Shown here: positions 26,046-33,893 of the stretch, in pieces
Layout of the letters: the number at the start of each line of letters is the position of its first letter
Position numbering within the stretch: the first letter of the stretch is position 1
Source of the DNA: Pseudomonas fragi
GTDB lineage: Bacteria > Pseudomonadota > Gammaproteobacteria > Pseudomonadales > Pseudomonadaceae
Assembly (NCBI RefSeq): GCF_002269505.1
Contig: NZ_NQKQ01000005.1
Coordinates: 124,001 to 188,000 of the forward strand
Length of the DNA: 64,000 nucleotides
Reading direction: 5' to 3'
Notes under the pieces: generated by a model
Databases searched by the model: none
Told to the model about the DNA's origin: nothing
What the model saw: only the letters and a program-made list of their open reading frames with translations
Program-made: the position numbers and the translations under genes

Positions 26046-26786
26046 TCAGTACCCCTTCGCGCCGCCGCGAGTATTTGGGCGCTTGTTGAATTGCTCGGAG
26101 GCGGCGTCGCCGACCGACTGACGCGCGGTTTCTTGGGCTATGTAATTGCCCTGCAGGGTAATTTGAGTCGCCACCAAGTCGCGCAGTTTCTGAAGCTGCT
26201 GCACGTTTGAAGCGGCAATCTCGTTCCCAGCTTGGATGGCCTGCATCCGACCCGATGATGACTGCGAACGGTTCACCAGTTGTTCCAAGTGTGCATCTTC
26301 CGTCTCAAATGTGCTGGTATTCATGCCTGCTGCCTGCATAGCTCTTTTTGCGTTATCAAAGCCTTGCGCCGACCATTTTTCGTAGCGATCCGGCATTACG
26401 TCAGTCGCCTTACTGCTCGACTGGAGAAATTTCTGCAAATACGCCTCATACCCGGGAAACTGCGTATTGAATTGCGAATCGAGATTCGCCACATTGCGGC
26501 CTAATGACTGCGCCCTGTTGTAGATGCTTGTTACACGCTGCATGTCTTGGGTGATCCGGCCAAACATGCTGTTTGGCAACGGAGTCCCCTGCGTGACCAT
26601 ATTGTTGTATTGCTGAACTTGTGTCGAAAGCTGCTCTGCAGTGTTCAACGCCGTATTGACTGCTTCTGCGTACTCGAACATCTGTTGATAGAATGTAGAG
26701 CAGTTTGTGCAGTAGATAGCAAAGGCGTTCTGCCATGTAAAAAGCAAAGTAAAAACTGTTATTAATAATCTCCATCCATTTATCAT
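26046..26786 (-). CDS. trbJ: Conjugal transfer protein TrbJ (VirB5-like)
   Basis: 246 residues from ATG 26786, which overlaps the traK stop (ATGA) and has GGAG at good spacing; the TTG four codons upstream is an artefact. Signal peptide (LLITVFTLLFTWQNAFA), then YCTNCSTFYQQMFEYAEAVN with two cysteines typical of P-type TrbJ, and a long helical body. VirB5-like proteins sit at the pilus tip and help in recipient contact. Confidence 0.9.
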   Translation of the reverse strand: MINGWRLLITVFTLLFTWQNAFAIYCTNCSTFYQQMFEYAEAVNTALNTAEQLSTQVQQYNNMVTQGTPLPNSMFGRITQDMQRVTSIYNRAQSLGRNVANLDSQFNTQFPGYEAYLQKFLQSSSKATDVMPDRYEKWSAQGFDNAKRAMQAAGMNTSTFETEDAHLEQLVNRSQSSSGRMQAIQAGNEIAASNVQQLQKLRDLVATQITLQGNYIAQETARQSVGDAASEQFNKRPNTRGGAKGY

Positions 26787-27016
26787 TTTTGTCTCCAATG
26801 CGAGCCTGTCATGATAAATGAACGCGATTGCTTACAATAGCGAGCGACGTAACGTGTGAACTGCACATATCCAAAGCTAAATCGATCAGCGTATTCGGTG
26901 TAGAGCCGAGTAAGGGGGTGGCCGAGCAGTATTTTCGTTTCTAACTCCTTCCTGATCGAGAAGAACTCAGCACGGCCAGCTCTTCTTTTGATAGGCTTTA
27001 GACTATTACTTTGCAT
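26783..27016 (-). CDS. traK: TraK-like oriT-binding relaxosome protein
   Basis: 77 residues, basic: KRRAGRAEFFSIRKELETKI, GHPLTRLYTEYADRFSFGY, VQFTRYVARY match the pattern of IncP TraK, which wraps the curved region beside nic and assists the relaxase. Divergent from traJ across oriT, exactly as in RP4. Here it is followed directly by trbJ rather than traL/traM. Short protein, so moderately confident. Confidence 0.75.
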   Translation of the reverse strand: MQSNSLKPIKRRAGRAEFFSIRKELETKILLGHPLTRLYTEYADRFSFGYVQFTRYVARYCKQSRSFIMTGSHWRQK

Positions 27017-27039
27017 CGACTTTCTCCGTTTGTTCCTAT

Positions 27040-27240
27040 TGGTTTTAGCACGGATAAAAGCCTAGGGAAACATACAATAACTGCGCAGCTAAAATTAATG
27101 AAATTTAGCGTGATTGTATGCAGCTCAAGGAAGTTTAAGGCAACTCTAGGCAATTCAATGCGACTGTATGCGATTTAGCGAAATTCAAAGCGATTGATGA
27201 GTTTTTAGTTTTAAATCGCATTAAATCGCTTACAACAGTA
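27040..27240. promoter_or_regulatory. AT-rich repeat region between nic and traK (likely TraK-binding, curved DNA)
   Basis: Short related words recur about every one to two helical turns: AAATTTAGCG near 27101, GATTGTATGC near 27112, GACTGTATGC near 27162, GATTTAGCGAAATTC near 27172, AAATCGC twice near 27214. In RP4 the equivalent side of oriT is intrinsically bent and bound by TraK. It also carries the promoters of traK and possibly traJ. Confidence 0.6.
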
Positions 27241-27242
27241 TG

Positions 27243-27346
27243 GCAAGATGTGTGTTGTACGGGTACGGGCAAGCCCGAACCCATCCAACACCGCCCCTTA
27301 TTCGCCTGCGGCTCAACGGTATCTTGCTCTGCGAGGCCCGCCGCCG
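27243..27346 (-). other. RP4/RK2-type origin of transfer (oriT)
   Basis: Read on the minus strand: a block CCTCGCAGAGCAAGAT...CCGTTGAG...GCGAATAAGGG that closely matches the RK2 oriT, then an inverted repeat (27252-27291, arms GTGTTG/CAACAC with inner CGGGC/GCCCG), then ACATCTTG/CC, matching the IncP nick consensus (YATCCTG/C) in position and form. The predicted nick is between 27244 and 27243 on the minus strand. Flanking traJ and traK are in RP4 orientation. Confidence 0.85.
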
Positions 27347-27389
27347 CTGCCTCGTCTAAGAGCGAAAAGCAACAACAGGAGCAGAAGCA

Positions 27390-27764
27390 ATGACAGAGGA
27401 CACCAAAGGAAAAGCCCAGCCTCGACGGCGCGGAAAGCCGATAGAGGTGTGGGTTACAGATGAGGAAAAGGCGACCATCAGTGAGCGTGCCGAAGAGGCT
27501 GGTATGTCCCGCTCCGGTTACCTCCGAGCATTGGGTCTGAATACACCCATTCGCTCGGTCGTCGATCTGAAAGCGGTGGCTGATCTTTGCAGAATTAACG
27601 GCGACTTGGGGCGGGTTGCCGGTTTGTTGAAGCTGTGGCTTTTGGAGAAAAACGGGCAGGGAGCAAGCTCGGTCGAGATCGAGCGGATGATGGTCGAGTT
27701 TCGAGAGCTGCAGGCGGGTGTTCGGGAAAAGATGAGCGCTGTCGTTTTTGTTAGAAAAGCGTAG
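27390..27764 (+). CDS. traJ: TraJ-like relaxosome protein (oriT-recognition, ribbon-helix-helix type)
   Basis: 124 residues: basic N-terminus (KPIEVWVTDEEKATISERAE), EAGMSRSGYLRALGLN (ribbon-helix-helix/MobC pattern), then an acidic helix SVVDLKAVADLCRINGDLGRVAGLLKLWL. In IncP plasmids TraJ binds the inverted repeat beside nic and recruits the TraI relaxase, whose gene normally follows directly. Here the next gene is a restriction enzyme, so the relaxase is lost or supplied elsewhere. AGGAG ten bases before the start. Confidence 0.85.
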   Translation: MTEDTKGKAQPRRRGKPIEVWVTDEEKATISERAEEAGMSRSGYLRALGLNTPIRSVVDLKAVADLCRINGDLGRVAGLLKLWLLEKNGQGASSVEIERMMVEFRELQAGVREKMSAVVFVRKA

Positions 27765-27783
27765 GGCTTGACGCCGAAACTCT

Positions 27784-27801
27784 TTGGATTGTGCAATCCA
27801 A
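27784..27801. promoter_or_regulatory. 18-bp palindrome upstream of the Type ISP gene
   Basis: TTGGATT-GTGC-AATCCAA, just after traJ and about 65 bases before the restriction gene. TAGAAT at 27820-27825 could be a -10 box. Could be an operator for control of restriction expression; no regulator gene is adjacent. Confidence 0.4.
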
Positions 27802-27865
27802 TTCAGTGCTGAAAGTTGCTAGAATTGCGCATTTTTCCCGTTAGCCGCTTTGAAAGGAAATGCAC

Positions 27866-30800
27866 ATGTCGGCTCTTGCTGCGCTTTTGGATTCTTATCG
27901 TTCTGCCTCTGTCACCGAGCGCGAGAAGGGCACCTACTTTGAGGAACTGATCTGCGTTTACTTGCGCAATGAAGCGACCTACCGCGATCTGTACGATCAA
28001 GTATGGACGTATGCCGACTGGGCCAAGGAGCAGGGCTTGAGTGGTAAGGATGCAGGCATTGATCTTGTGGCTCGTACCCAGGGCACCGGCGAGTATCACG
28101 CCATCCAGTGCAAGCTGTTCGCCGAGGACTACAAAGTCCAGAAGAAGGACATCGACAGTTTCTTCACCGCCTCGGGCAAAGCGCCGTTCTCGCACCGCAT
28201 CATCGTTACCACCACCAACAACTGGAGCGAGCACGCCGAGGATGCCTTGCAGGGCCAACAGCCTCCGGTCAGCAAGATCGATCTGCAAGCCTTGGAAGAC
28301 AGCCAGATTGACTGGGCCAAGTACCAGTCCAGCAAAGCGGTCGCACTCAAATCCAAGAAGCAACTGCGTGAGCACCAGCAGACAGCATTGAATGCTGTAG
28401 CCGCAGGCCTCAAGGATGCTGAGCGCGGCAAGCTGATCATGGCTTGCGGCACTGGCAAAACCTTTACTAGCTTGAAGATTGCTGAGCGCCTAGCTGGTAA
28501 GGGCAAGCGTGTGCTGTTTTTGGTGCCTAGCTTGTCCCTGCTGTCGCAGACACTAACGGAGTGGACGCAGGAAACTGAAACCCCGCTGCACAGCTTCGCA
28601 GTCTGCTCTGACAGTGACGTAGGCAAGAAGCGCAAGGCCGAGGATGACGCGGTTCAGGTGTTCACCCACGAGCTGCGCTACCCGGCCACCACCAAGGCGG
28701 ATCGTCTGGCTGCGGAAATGCTCAAGCGTCATGACGCGGAGCACATGAGCGTGGTGTTCTCCACCTATCACTCAATCGACGTGATCAGCCGTGCTCAGCA
28801 TGAGCATGGCTTGGCTGACTTCGATTTGGTGATCTGCGACGAAGCCCACCGCACCACTGGCGCGACCTTCGGTGACGACGACGAAAGCAATTTCGTACGG
28901 ATTCACGATGGTGCCGATATTCGCGCTGCCAAGCGCTTGTATATGACAGCCACGCCACGCATCTACGGTGACACTGCCAAGGTCAAGGCTGAATCCGGCG
29001 AAGTCACGCTTTGCTCGATGGATGACGAAGCCCTGTACGGCAAGGAGTTGTTCGTCATCAACTTCTCCGAGGCTGTCCAGCGTGGCCTGCTCACCGATTA
29101 CAAGGTGCTGGTACTCACCGTCGAGGAGAGCACTATCAGTCGCCGCCTTCAAGACATGCTGAAGGACGAGAACAACCAGCTCAAAGTAGATGACGCGGCC
29201 AAGATCGTCGGCTGCTGGAAGGCGTTGGCCAAGCAGGGCCTGCATGAGCAGCTACTCGGTGATGATGAGCCGATGAAGCGTGCGGTCGCGTTCTGCCAGG
29301 TCATCTCGCCCAATTACAAGGGCACCAAGCACAAGGTCAGCTCCGTCAACATTGCCGACATGTTCCAGTCGGTCGTAGAGGCTTATCAGGAGTCCGAGGA
29401 GATCGACGAGGCTGCGCGTCTGACCTGCGAGGCCGAGCACGTTGATGGCGGCATGAATGCCAGCCAGAAGGAAGCCAAGCTGAAATGGCTGAAGGCTGAA
29501 GCACCTGCCAATACTTGCCGTATTCTCAGCAACGTGCGCTGCCTTTCTGAGGGCGTGGATGTGCCGGCATTGGACGCGGTTCTGTTCCTCACCCCGCGTA
29601 ACTCCCAGGTTGATGTGGTGCAGTCCGTTGGCCGGGTGATGCGCAACGCGCCGGGTAAGAAGCGTGGCTATGTGGTGTTGCCGGTGGTTATCCCGGCCGG
29701 CATGGAGCCTCACGAAGCGCTCAACGACAACCAGACCTACAAGGTGGTCTGGCAGGTGCTCCAGGCGCTACGCTCGCACGACGACAGCTTCGACGCCATG
29801 GTCAACAAGCTCGATCTGATTGGCTCAGACCCGCGCAAAATGGAAGTCATCGCCATCACCGACAAGGCTGAGAAAAAGGCCAAGAAAGCCACTGGCACGA
29901 GTAACGGCAAGGCAGGTAAAGGCCAGTACGGCATCGGCAGCAAGAACCATGATGCTCCCGGCCAGATGACTCAACAGGCCGAACTGACCTACGAAGTAGG
30001 CGAAATCGAGAAGGCCATCTACGCCAAGATCGTCGAGAAGTGCGGCAACCGCCACCACTGGGAAGACTGGGCCAACGACATTGCCAAGATCGCCCATACC
30101 CACATCGACCGTATTCAGGGCATTCTGGAGAACCCGGAATACACCAACGAAAAAGCCACTTTCGAAGCGTTCGCCGCCGAGCTACGCGACGACCTCAATG
30201 ACAGCATCACTGATGGCGAGATTGTCGAAATGCTCGCTCAGCATCTGGTTACCAAGCCAGTTTTCGACGCATTGTTTGATGAGTACAGCTTTGCCAGCCA
30301 CAACCCAATGTCAAAGGCCATGCAAGGCGTTCTTGATGCACTCCACGAGCACCACCTGGCCAAGGAAGCGGATACCCTAGAGAAGTTCTATGCCAGTGTG
30401 CGTCAGCGCGCAGCGGGTATCGACAGCGCTCAGGGCAAACAGAAAATCATCGTCGAGCTATATGACAAGTTCTTCCGCAACGCGTTCCCAAAAATGACCG
30501 AGCGGTTGGGCATCGTCTACACCCCGGTCGAAGTGGTGGATTTCATCCTCCACAGCGTCAACCACCTGCTGCAACAGGAGTTTGGCCAAACCCTTGGTAG
30601 TAAGGGTGTCCATATCATCGATCCGTTCACCGGCACCGGCACTTTCATTACTCGCCTGATCCAGTCGGGTTTGATCAAGTCGGATGAGCTGCCACACAAA
30701 TACCGGCATGAAATACACGCCAACGAACTTGTACTGCTGGCCTATTACATTGCCGCGATCAATATCGAGGCGGCCTACCACAGCGAAGTTTTAGCCGACT

Positions 30801-32746
30801 ACACACCGTTTGAAGGTATCTGCTTGACCGACACCTTCCAAATGTATGAGAAGGACGATCTGGTAGATGTACTGCTGGAGGACAATAGCGCCCGGCGCAA
30901 GCGGCAGAAAGCACTGGATATTAGGGTAATTGTAGGGAATCCGCCGTATTCAATTGGTCAAGGTAGCCAGAACGACAATAACCAGAACGTTAGTTATCCT
31001 TCTTTGGATAAGCGCATCGAAGAAAGCTACGTTGCGCGCTCTGAAGCAATCCTGTCCAAAGGGATGTACGATAGCTATATCCGGGCAATTCGTTGGGCTA
31101 GTGACCGGGTTGGTGATGCAGGTATTATCGGATTTGTCACCAATGCGGGCTTTCTCGAGGCTAATACCGCAGATGGTTTGCGTAAGTGCCTAGCAGATGA
31201 GTTCTCCAGTCTTTATGTATTTCATCTGCGTGGTAATCAGCGCACCAGTGGTGAAATCTCGCGCAAGGAAGGCGGCAAGATTTTTGGCAGTGGCAGTCGT
31301 GCACCCATTGCCATATCAATATTGGTAAAGAATCCTAGCTCACAGGCCTCTGGACAGATTTACTTTCATGATATTGGGGATTACCTGAGTCGCGAAGAGA
31401 AACTGGAGAAAATCGGTAGCTACGTCAGCGTGGCAGGTATTCCGCAATGGCAGCAAATCAATCCCGATGAACACGGCGATTGGCTAAAGCAACGTGATAA
31501 CAGTTTCAGTCAGTTCATTGTATTAGGTGACAAGAAGGGCGATGCACCTAAGCTATTCGAGAATTTCTCGCTCGGGGTGGTAACTAATCGCGATGCCTGG
31601 GCTTATAACTCCAGCTCGAAAAAGCTGGCGACCAACATGAGTAATATGATTGGATTTTATAATGCTGAGTCTGAGAGTTTTAATCTAGTTAATAAAGAGT
31701 TGGATACAAAGGCTCGGCAGAAGAAGGTAGATGAATTTATTGATACCAATCCGGCTCGTATTAGTTGGTCTCGGGGTCTTAAGCAAGCTGTTGCTCTAAA
31801 TAAGCGATATCAGTTCGCCCCGGAGCTTATTGCCCGGAGCGTAATCAAGCCCTTCTCAAGGCAGTGGCTGTACTTCAGCAGGGACCTCAATGAGATGGTG
31901 CTGCAAATGCCGAAAATTTTTCCAAATGAATCTGCGAATAATAGCGTTATTTGCGTTCCTTCATCCGGCGGCACCGTTGGGTTCAGTGTGATGATTGCAG
32001 CGTCTGTCGTGAATCTAAAGTTCGTCGGTGATGGTGGTACTCAGTGTTTCCCTCTCTACCTATATGACGAAGCAGCTCAGGCCTCAGATGACGACCTTTT
32101 TGGCGAGCCGCTTGAAGGCGGCCTGCGCCGCCGTGATGCTGTCACCGACGTGGGTTTGGCGCATTTCCAGAGCGCCTATCCCGGCGAATCGCTTAGCAAA
32201 GAAGACCTGTTCTACTACGTTTACGGCATCCTTCATTCGTCGGACTACCGGCAACGCTATGCAGACAATCTGAGTAAGGAACTGCCACGCATTCCGGCAG
32301 TGAAGAAGGCCGCCGACTTCTGGGCTTTCAGCAAGGCTGGCCGCACATTGGCTGAGCTCCATCTGGACTACGAAACTGTCGAGCCGTATCCACTGACCAT
32401 CGAAGCCAAGGCTCCGCTCACCAATGCCGACTACCATGTGGAGAAAATGAAGTTCGCCAAGAAGGGCGACAAGAGCACGGTCATCTATAACCAGCGCATC
32501 ACCCTCAAGGGCATCCCCGAGGCGGCCTGGGACTATGTGGTGAACGGCAAGGCCGCACTGGAATGGGTGATGGAACGCCAGGCGGTGCGTACCGACAAGG
32601 CCAGTGGAATCGTCAATGATGCGAATGATTGGGCTGTCGAGACTATGGGTAATCCCAAGTACCCGCTAGAGTTGTTCCAGCGAGTAGTGACCGTGAGCCA
32701 GAGAACCCAGGACATCGTGAACGGTTTACCGGCTCTCGATATCTGA
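27866..32746 (+). CDS. Single-chain Type ISP restriction-modification enzyme (nuclease-helicase-methyltransferase)
   Basis: 1626 residues from ATG 27866 (GAAAGGA seven bases upstream; ATG 27860 is too close to it). Domain order: Mrr-like nuclease with Asp66 and Gln81-x-Lys83 (GIDLVA, IQCKLF); SF2 translocase with GTGKT at 195-199, DEAH 325-328, MTATPRIY and QSVGRVMR 586-593; a helical coupler; an N6-adenine methyltransferase with DPFTGTGTF from 919 and NPPY 1025-1028; C-terminal target-recognition domain. This is the layout and length of LlaGI/LlaBIII-type enzymes, which modify one strand of an asymmetric site and cut after head-on translocation. All key motifs are intact. It occupies the place where traI is expected. 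Confidence 0.93.
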   Translation: MSALAALLDSYRSASVTEREKGTYFEELICVYLRNEATYRDLYDQVWTYADWAKEQGLSGKDAGIDLVARTQGTGEYHAIQCKLFAEDYKVQKKDIDSFFTASGKAPFSHRIIVTTTNNWSEHAEDALQGQQPPVSKIDLQALEDSQIDWAKYQSSKAVALKSKKQLREHQQTALNAVAAGLKDAERGKLIMACGTGKTFTSLKIAERLAGKGKRVLFLVPSLSLLSQTLTEWTQETETPLHSFAVCSDSDVGKKRKAEDDAVQVFTHELRYPATTKADRLAAEMLKRHDAEHMSVVFSTYHSIDVISRAQHEHGLADFDLVICDEAHRTTGATFGDDDESNFVRIHDGADIRAAKRLYMTATPRIYGDTAKVKAESGEVTLCSMDDEALYGKELFVINFSEAVQRGLLTDYKVLVLTVEESTISRRLQDMLKDENNQLKVDDAAKIVGCWKALAKQGLHEQLLGDDEPMKRAVAFCQVISPNYKGTKHKVSSVNIADMFQSVVEAYQESEEIDEAARLTCEAEHVDGGMNASQKEAKLKWLKAEAPANTCRILSNVRCLSEGVDVPALDAVLFLTPRNSQVDVVQSVGRVMRNAPGKKRGYVVLPVVIPAGMEPHEALNDNQTYKVVWQVLQALRSHDDSFDAMVNKLDLIGSDPRKMEVIAITDKAEKKAKKATGTSNGKAGKGQYGIGSKNHDAPGQMTQQAELTYEVGEIEKAIYAKIVEKCGNRHHWEDWANDIAKIAHTHIDRIQGILENPEYTNEKATFEAFAAELRDDLNDSITDGEIVEMLAQHLVTKPVFDALFDEYSFASHNPMSKAMQGVLDALHEHHLAKEADTLEKFYASVRQRAAGIDSAQGKQKIIVELYDKFFRNAFPKMTERLGIVYTPVEVVDFILHSVNHLLQQEFGQTLGSKGVHIIDPFTGTGTFITRLIQSGLIKSDELPHKYRHEIHANELVLLAYYIAAINIEAAYHSEVLADYTPFEGICLTDTFQMYEKDDLVDVLLEDNSARRKRQKALDIRVIVGNPPYSIGQGSQNDNNQNVSYPSLDKRIEESYVARSEAILSKGMYDSYIRAIRWASDRVGDAGIIGFVTNAGFLEANTADGLRKCLADEFSSLYVFHLRGNQRTSGEISRKEGGKIFGSGSRAPIAISILVKNPSSQASGQIYFHDIGDYLSREEKLEKIGSYVSVAGIPQWQQINPDEHGDWLKQRDNSFSQFIVLGDKKGDAPKLFENFSLGVVTNRDAWAYNSSSKKLATNMSNMIGFYNAESESFNLVNKELDTKARQKKVDEFIDTNPARISWSRGLKQAVALNKRYQFAPELIARSVIKPFSRQWLYFSRDLNEMVLQMPKIFPNESANNSVICVPSSGGTVGFSVMIAASVVNLKFVGDGGTQCFPLYLYDEAAQASDDDLFGEPLEGGLRRRDAVTDVGLAHFQSAYPGESLSKEDLFYYVYGILHSSDYRQRYADNLSKELPRIPAVKKAADFWAFSKAGRTLAELHLDYETVEPYPLTIEAKAPLTNADYHVEKMKFAKKGDKSTVIYNQRITLKGIPEAAWDYVVNGKAALEWVMERQAVRTDKASGIVNDANDWAVETMGNPKYPLELFQRVVTVSQRTQDIVNGLPALDI

Positions 32747-32788
32747 CCATTGAGCGTGTGATGCGCCGAGCAGAATGCAGAGGTAGCG

Positions 32789-32962
32789 ATGAAAGACCGT
32801 AGTCACGATGAGGCAATGGCAGAGCTTTTCCAGGCTGATCCGTCATATGCGGCGGAACTGCTAGCCGAGGTTGTTCGTTATGGTAATGCGGGTGAGTTGG
32901 TCATCCTGGAACGGCAGCTATCGGCAGCTTTTGCTACGAGAGAGGCTAACCCTGCTTCTTGA
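32789..32962 (+). CDS. Small ORF, possibly a truncated antitoxin-like regulator
   Basis: 57 residues: MKDRSHDEAMAELFQADPSY, AAELLAEVVRYGNAGELVIL, then a short tail. The pattern resembles the N-terminal half of short HTH antitoxin/regulator proteins paired with RelE/HigB-type toxins, but the HTH half is absent. No toxin gene is adjacent. GAGGTAG ribosome-binding site. Could be a real small gene or a remnant. Confidence 0.45.
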   Translation: MKDRSHDEAMAELFQADPSYAAELLAEVVRYGNAGELVILERQLSAAFATREANPAS

Positions 32963-32990
32963 GCGGGGTTTGACTCTGTATGGCATTTTC

Positions 32991-33067
32991 CATGGTTTTT
33001 TCATTTTGTTATGTCTGAATGTATTGTTTTATAAGGCGTTTATTGGTCGATTGATAATAGAGTGGGA
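32991..33067. repeat. Internal right-end/att-like site
   Basis: CATGGT at 32991, then an AT-rich tract, then TTGATAATAGAGTGGGA at 33051-33067. The same arrangement is found at 37351-37427: 17 identical bases at the core, and CATGGT exactly 69 bases before GAGTGGGA in both. The bases between also align in large part. After the core the sequences differ (GTTAG against ATGATT). Confidence 0.75.
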
Positions 33068-33117
33068 GTTAGCCTGAAGTTGGTATATGCGAACTTAGTC
33101 GTTTTCTGATGTATATA

Positions 33118-33145
33118 GGGCCCGCGAATTGCGGGCCTTATTTTT
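33118..33145 (+). terminator. Rho-independent terminator after the element A cargo
   Basis: GGCCCGC-GAATT-GCGGGCC followed by TTATTTTT. Similar in stem and loop to the guaA terminator (GCCCGC...GCGGGC), which fits a diverged copy of the guaA downstream region next to the internal att-like site. Confidence 0.8.
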
Positions 33146-33362
33146 GCAAGTCTGTAGTGAGGCGAGTATTCCCATTGTTGTGAGCTGTGCCCAGCGTTGG
33201 CTTGATTTTGGTTAGCCTAAACCGGTGTGAGTACCTGGTTGCTAAATTCATGAGCGCTTATCTGCGGAGTTTGATCGCAGTGTAGTCATATATGCCTCGT
33301 AAGTTGGCGCTGTTTTCTAACTCCATCTTAAAGGCACTCGTCATGCGATAAGATGTCATGGT
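33146..33362. other. Non-coding gap at the start of element B
   Basis: About 215 bases. Its last 90 bases (33267-33353, ending CTCGTCATGCGATAAGA) resemble 37228-37303 (ending CTTGTCATGCGATGAGA) with many changes, giving a diverged direct repeat on either side of the element B cargo. Confidence 0.5.
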
Positions 33363-33893
33363 TTATCGCGGGTTATTCGCGGGTGACAAGGTCAATGACT
33401 TCAACACCAAGAAGGTTTTTAATGGCAGTCGGGAAGCAGGAAATTTAGACTCCAATACTAGTAGTGCGCGGACATCCTTTATCTGCGAATGCGCAAGTAG
33501 TACTGCCTCCATCACAGTCCGGTATTTTACGCACTGGAACAGGCCTCTAGTGATATCGGGGACCGAAGAGATTGAGAGGGGGTTGTGTGCTACGAAATCC
33601 TTTAATTTCTTATGGTGCTCGCTTTCACCTCCTCCGGCGATTTGACAAGCCAACTCAAGAGCGTGCGAGAAATCGGTTTCGGTCAGTTCAAGGTCTAAAG
33701 TTTTTAGGACCTTGTCCCATTGTGGAAACGTAAAAACGTGATTGAGTTCGGCTTTGACAATTACCTGCTTCTGATGGCGGGGCAGAGTAGCGAACTCTTC
33801 TTCCTTAACTAAAAACCACCCGACCCCTTCACCAGGTAGGCCGGTGTTTTTATTGACTACCAGCGCTTGGATATCCGAGCAAAAGCCATTGCA
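33363..33893 (-). pseudogene. 5'-truncated remnant of an uncharacterised protein, possibly HNH/restriction related
   Basis: The minus-strand frame is open from the LysR stop to 33363 but has no start codon until deep inside it. The peptide CSDIQALVVNKNTGLPGEG, VIVKAELNHVFTFPQWDKVL looks like a genuine protein domain. Further on, GGGESEHHKKLKDFVAHNP resembles the E-x-x-H-x-x-L-K segment that precedes HNH nuclease domains in some restriction-type proteins. The end (KSLTLSPANNPR) seems frame-shifted. The link to HNH nucleases is tentative. Confidence 0.5.

Larger units (their letters stand above)
18067..33060. mobile_element. Element A: integrated mobilisable plasmid relic with integrase and Type ISP restriction system
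   Basis: From the guaA site to the internal right-end repeat. Gene order: integrase, HTH protein, AlpA-like regulator, RepA, IS5-family insertion, iteron origin, trbL, trbK-like and trbJ with traK (minus strand), oriT, traJ, Type ISP enzyme, small ORF. Plasmid replication and transfer functions together with a chromosomal integrase point to a plasmid that became integrative. Most transfer genes and the relaxase are missing. Confidence 0.7.

Noticed and set aside
26787..26798. TTG start of trbJ at 26798
   Set aside because: ATG 26786 has GGAG at correct spacing and an ATGA overlap with traK; the TTG has neither.
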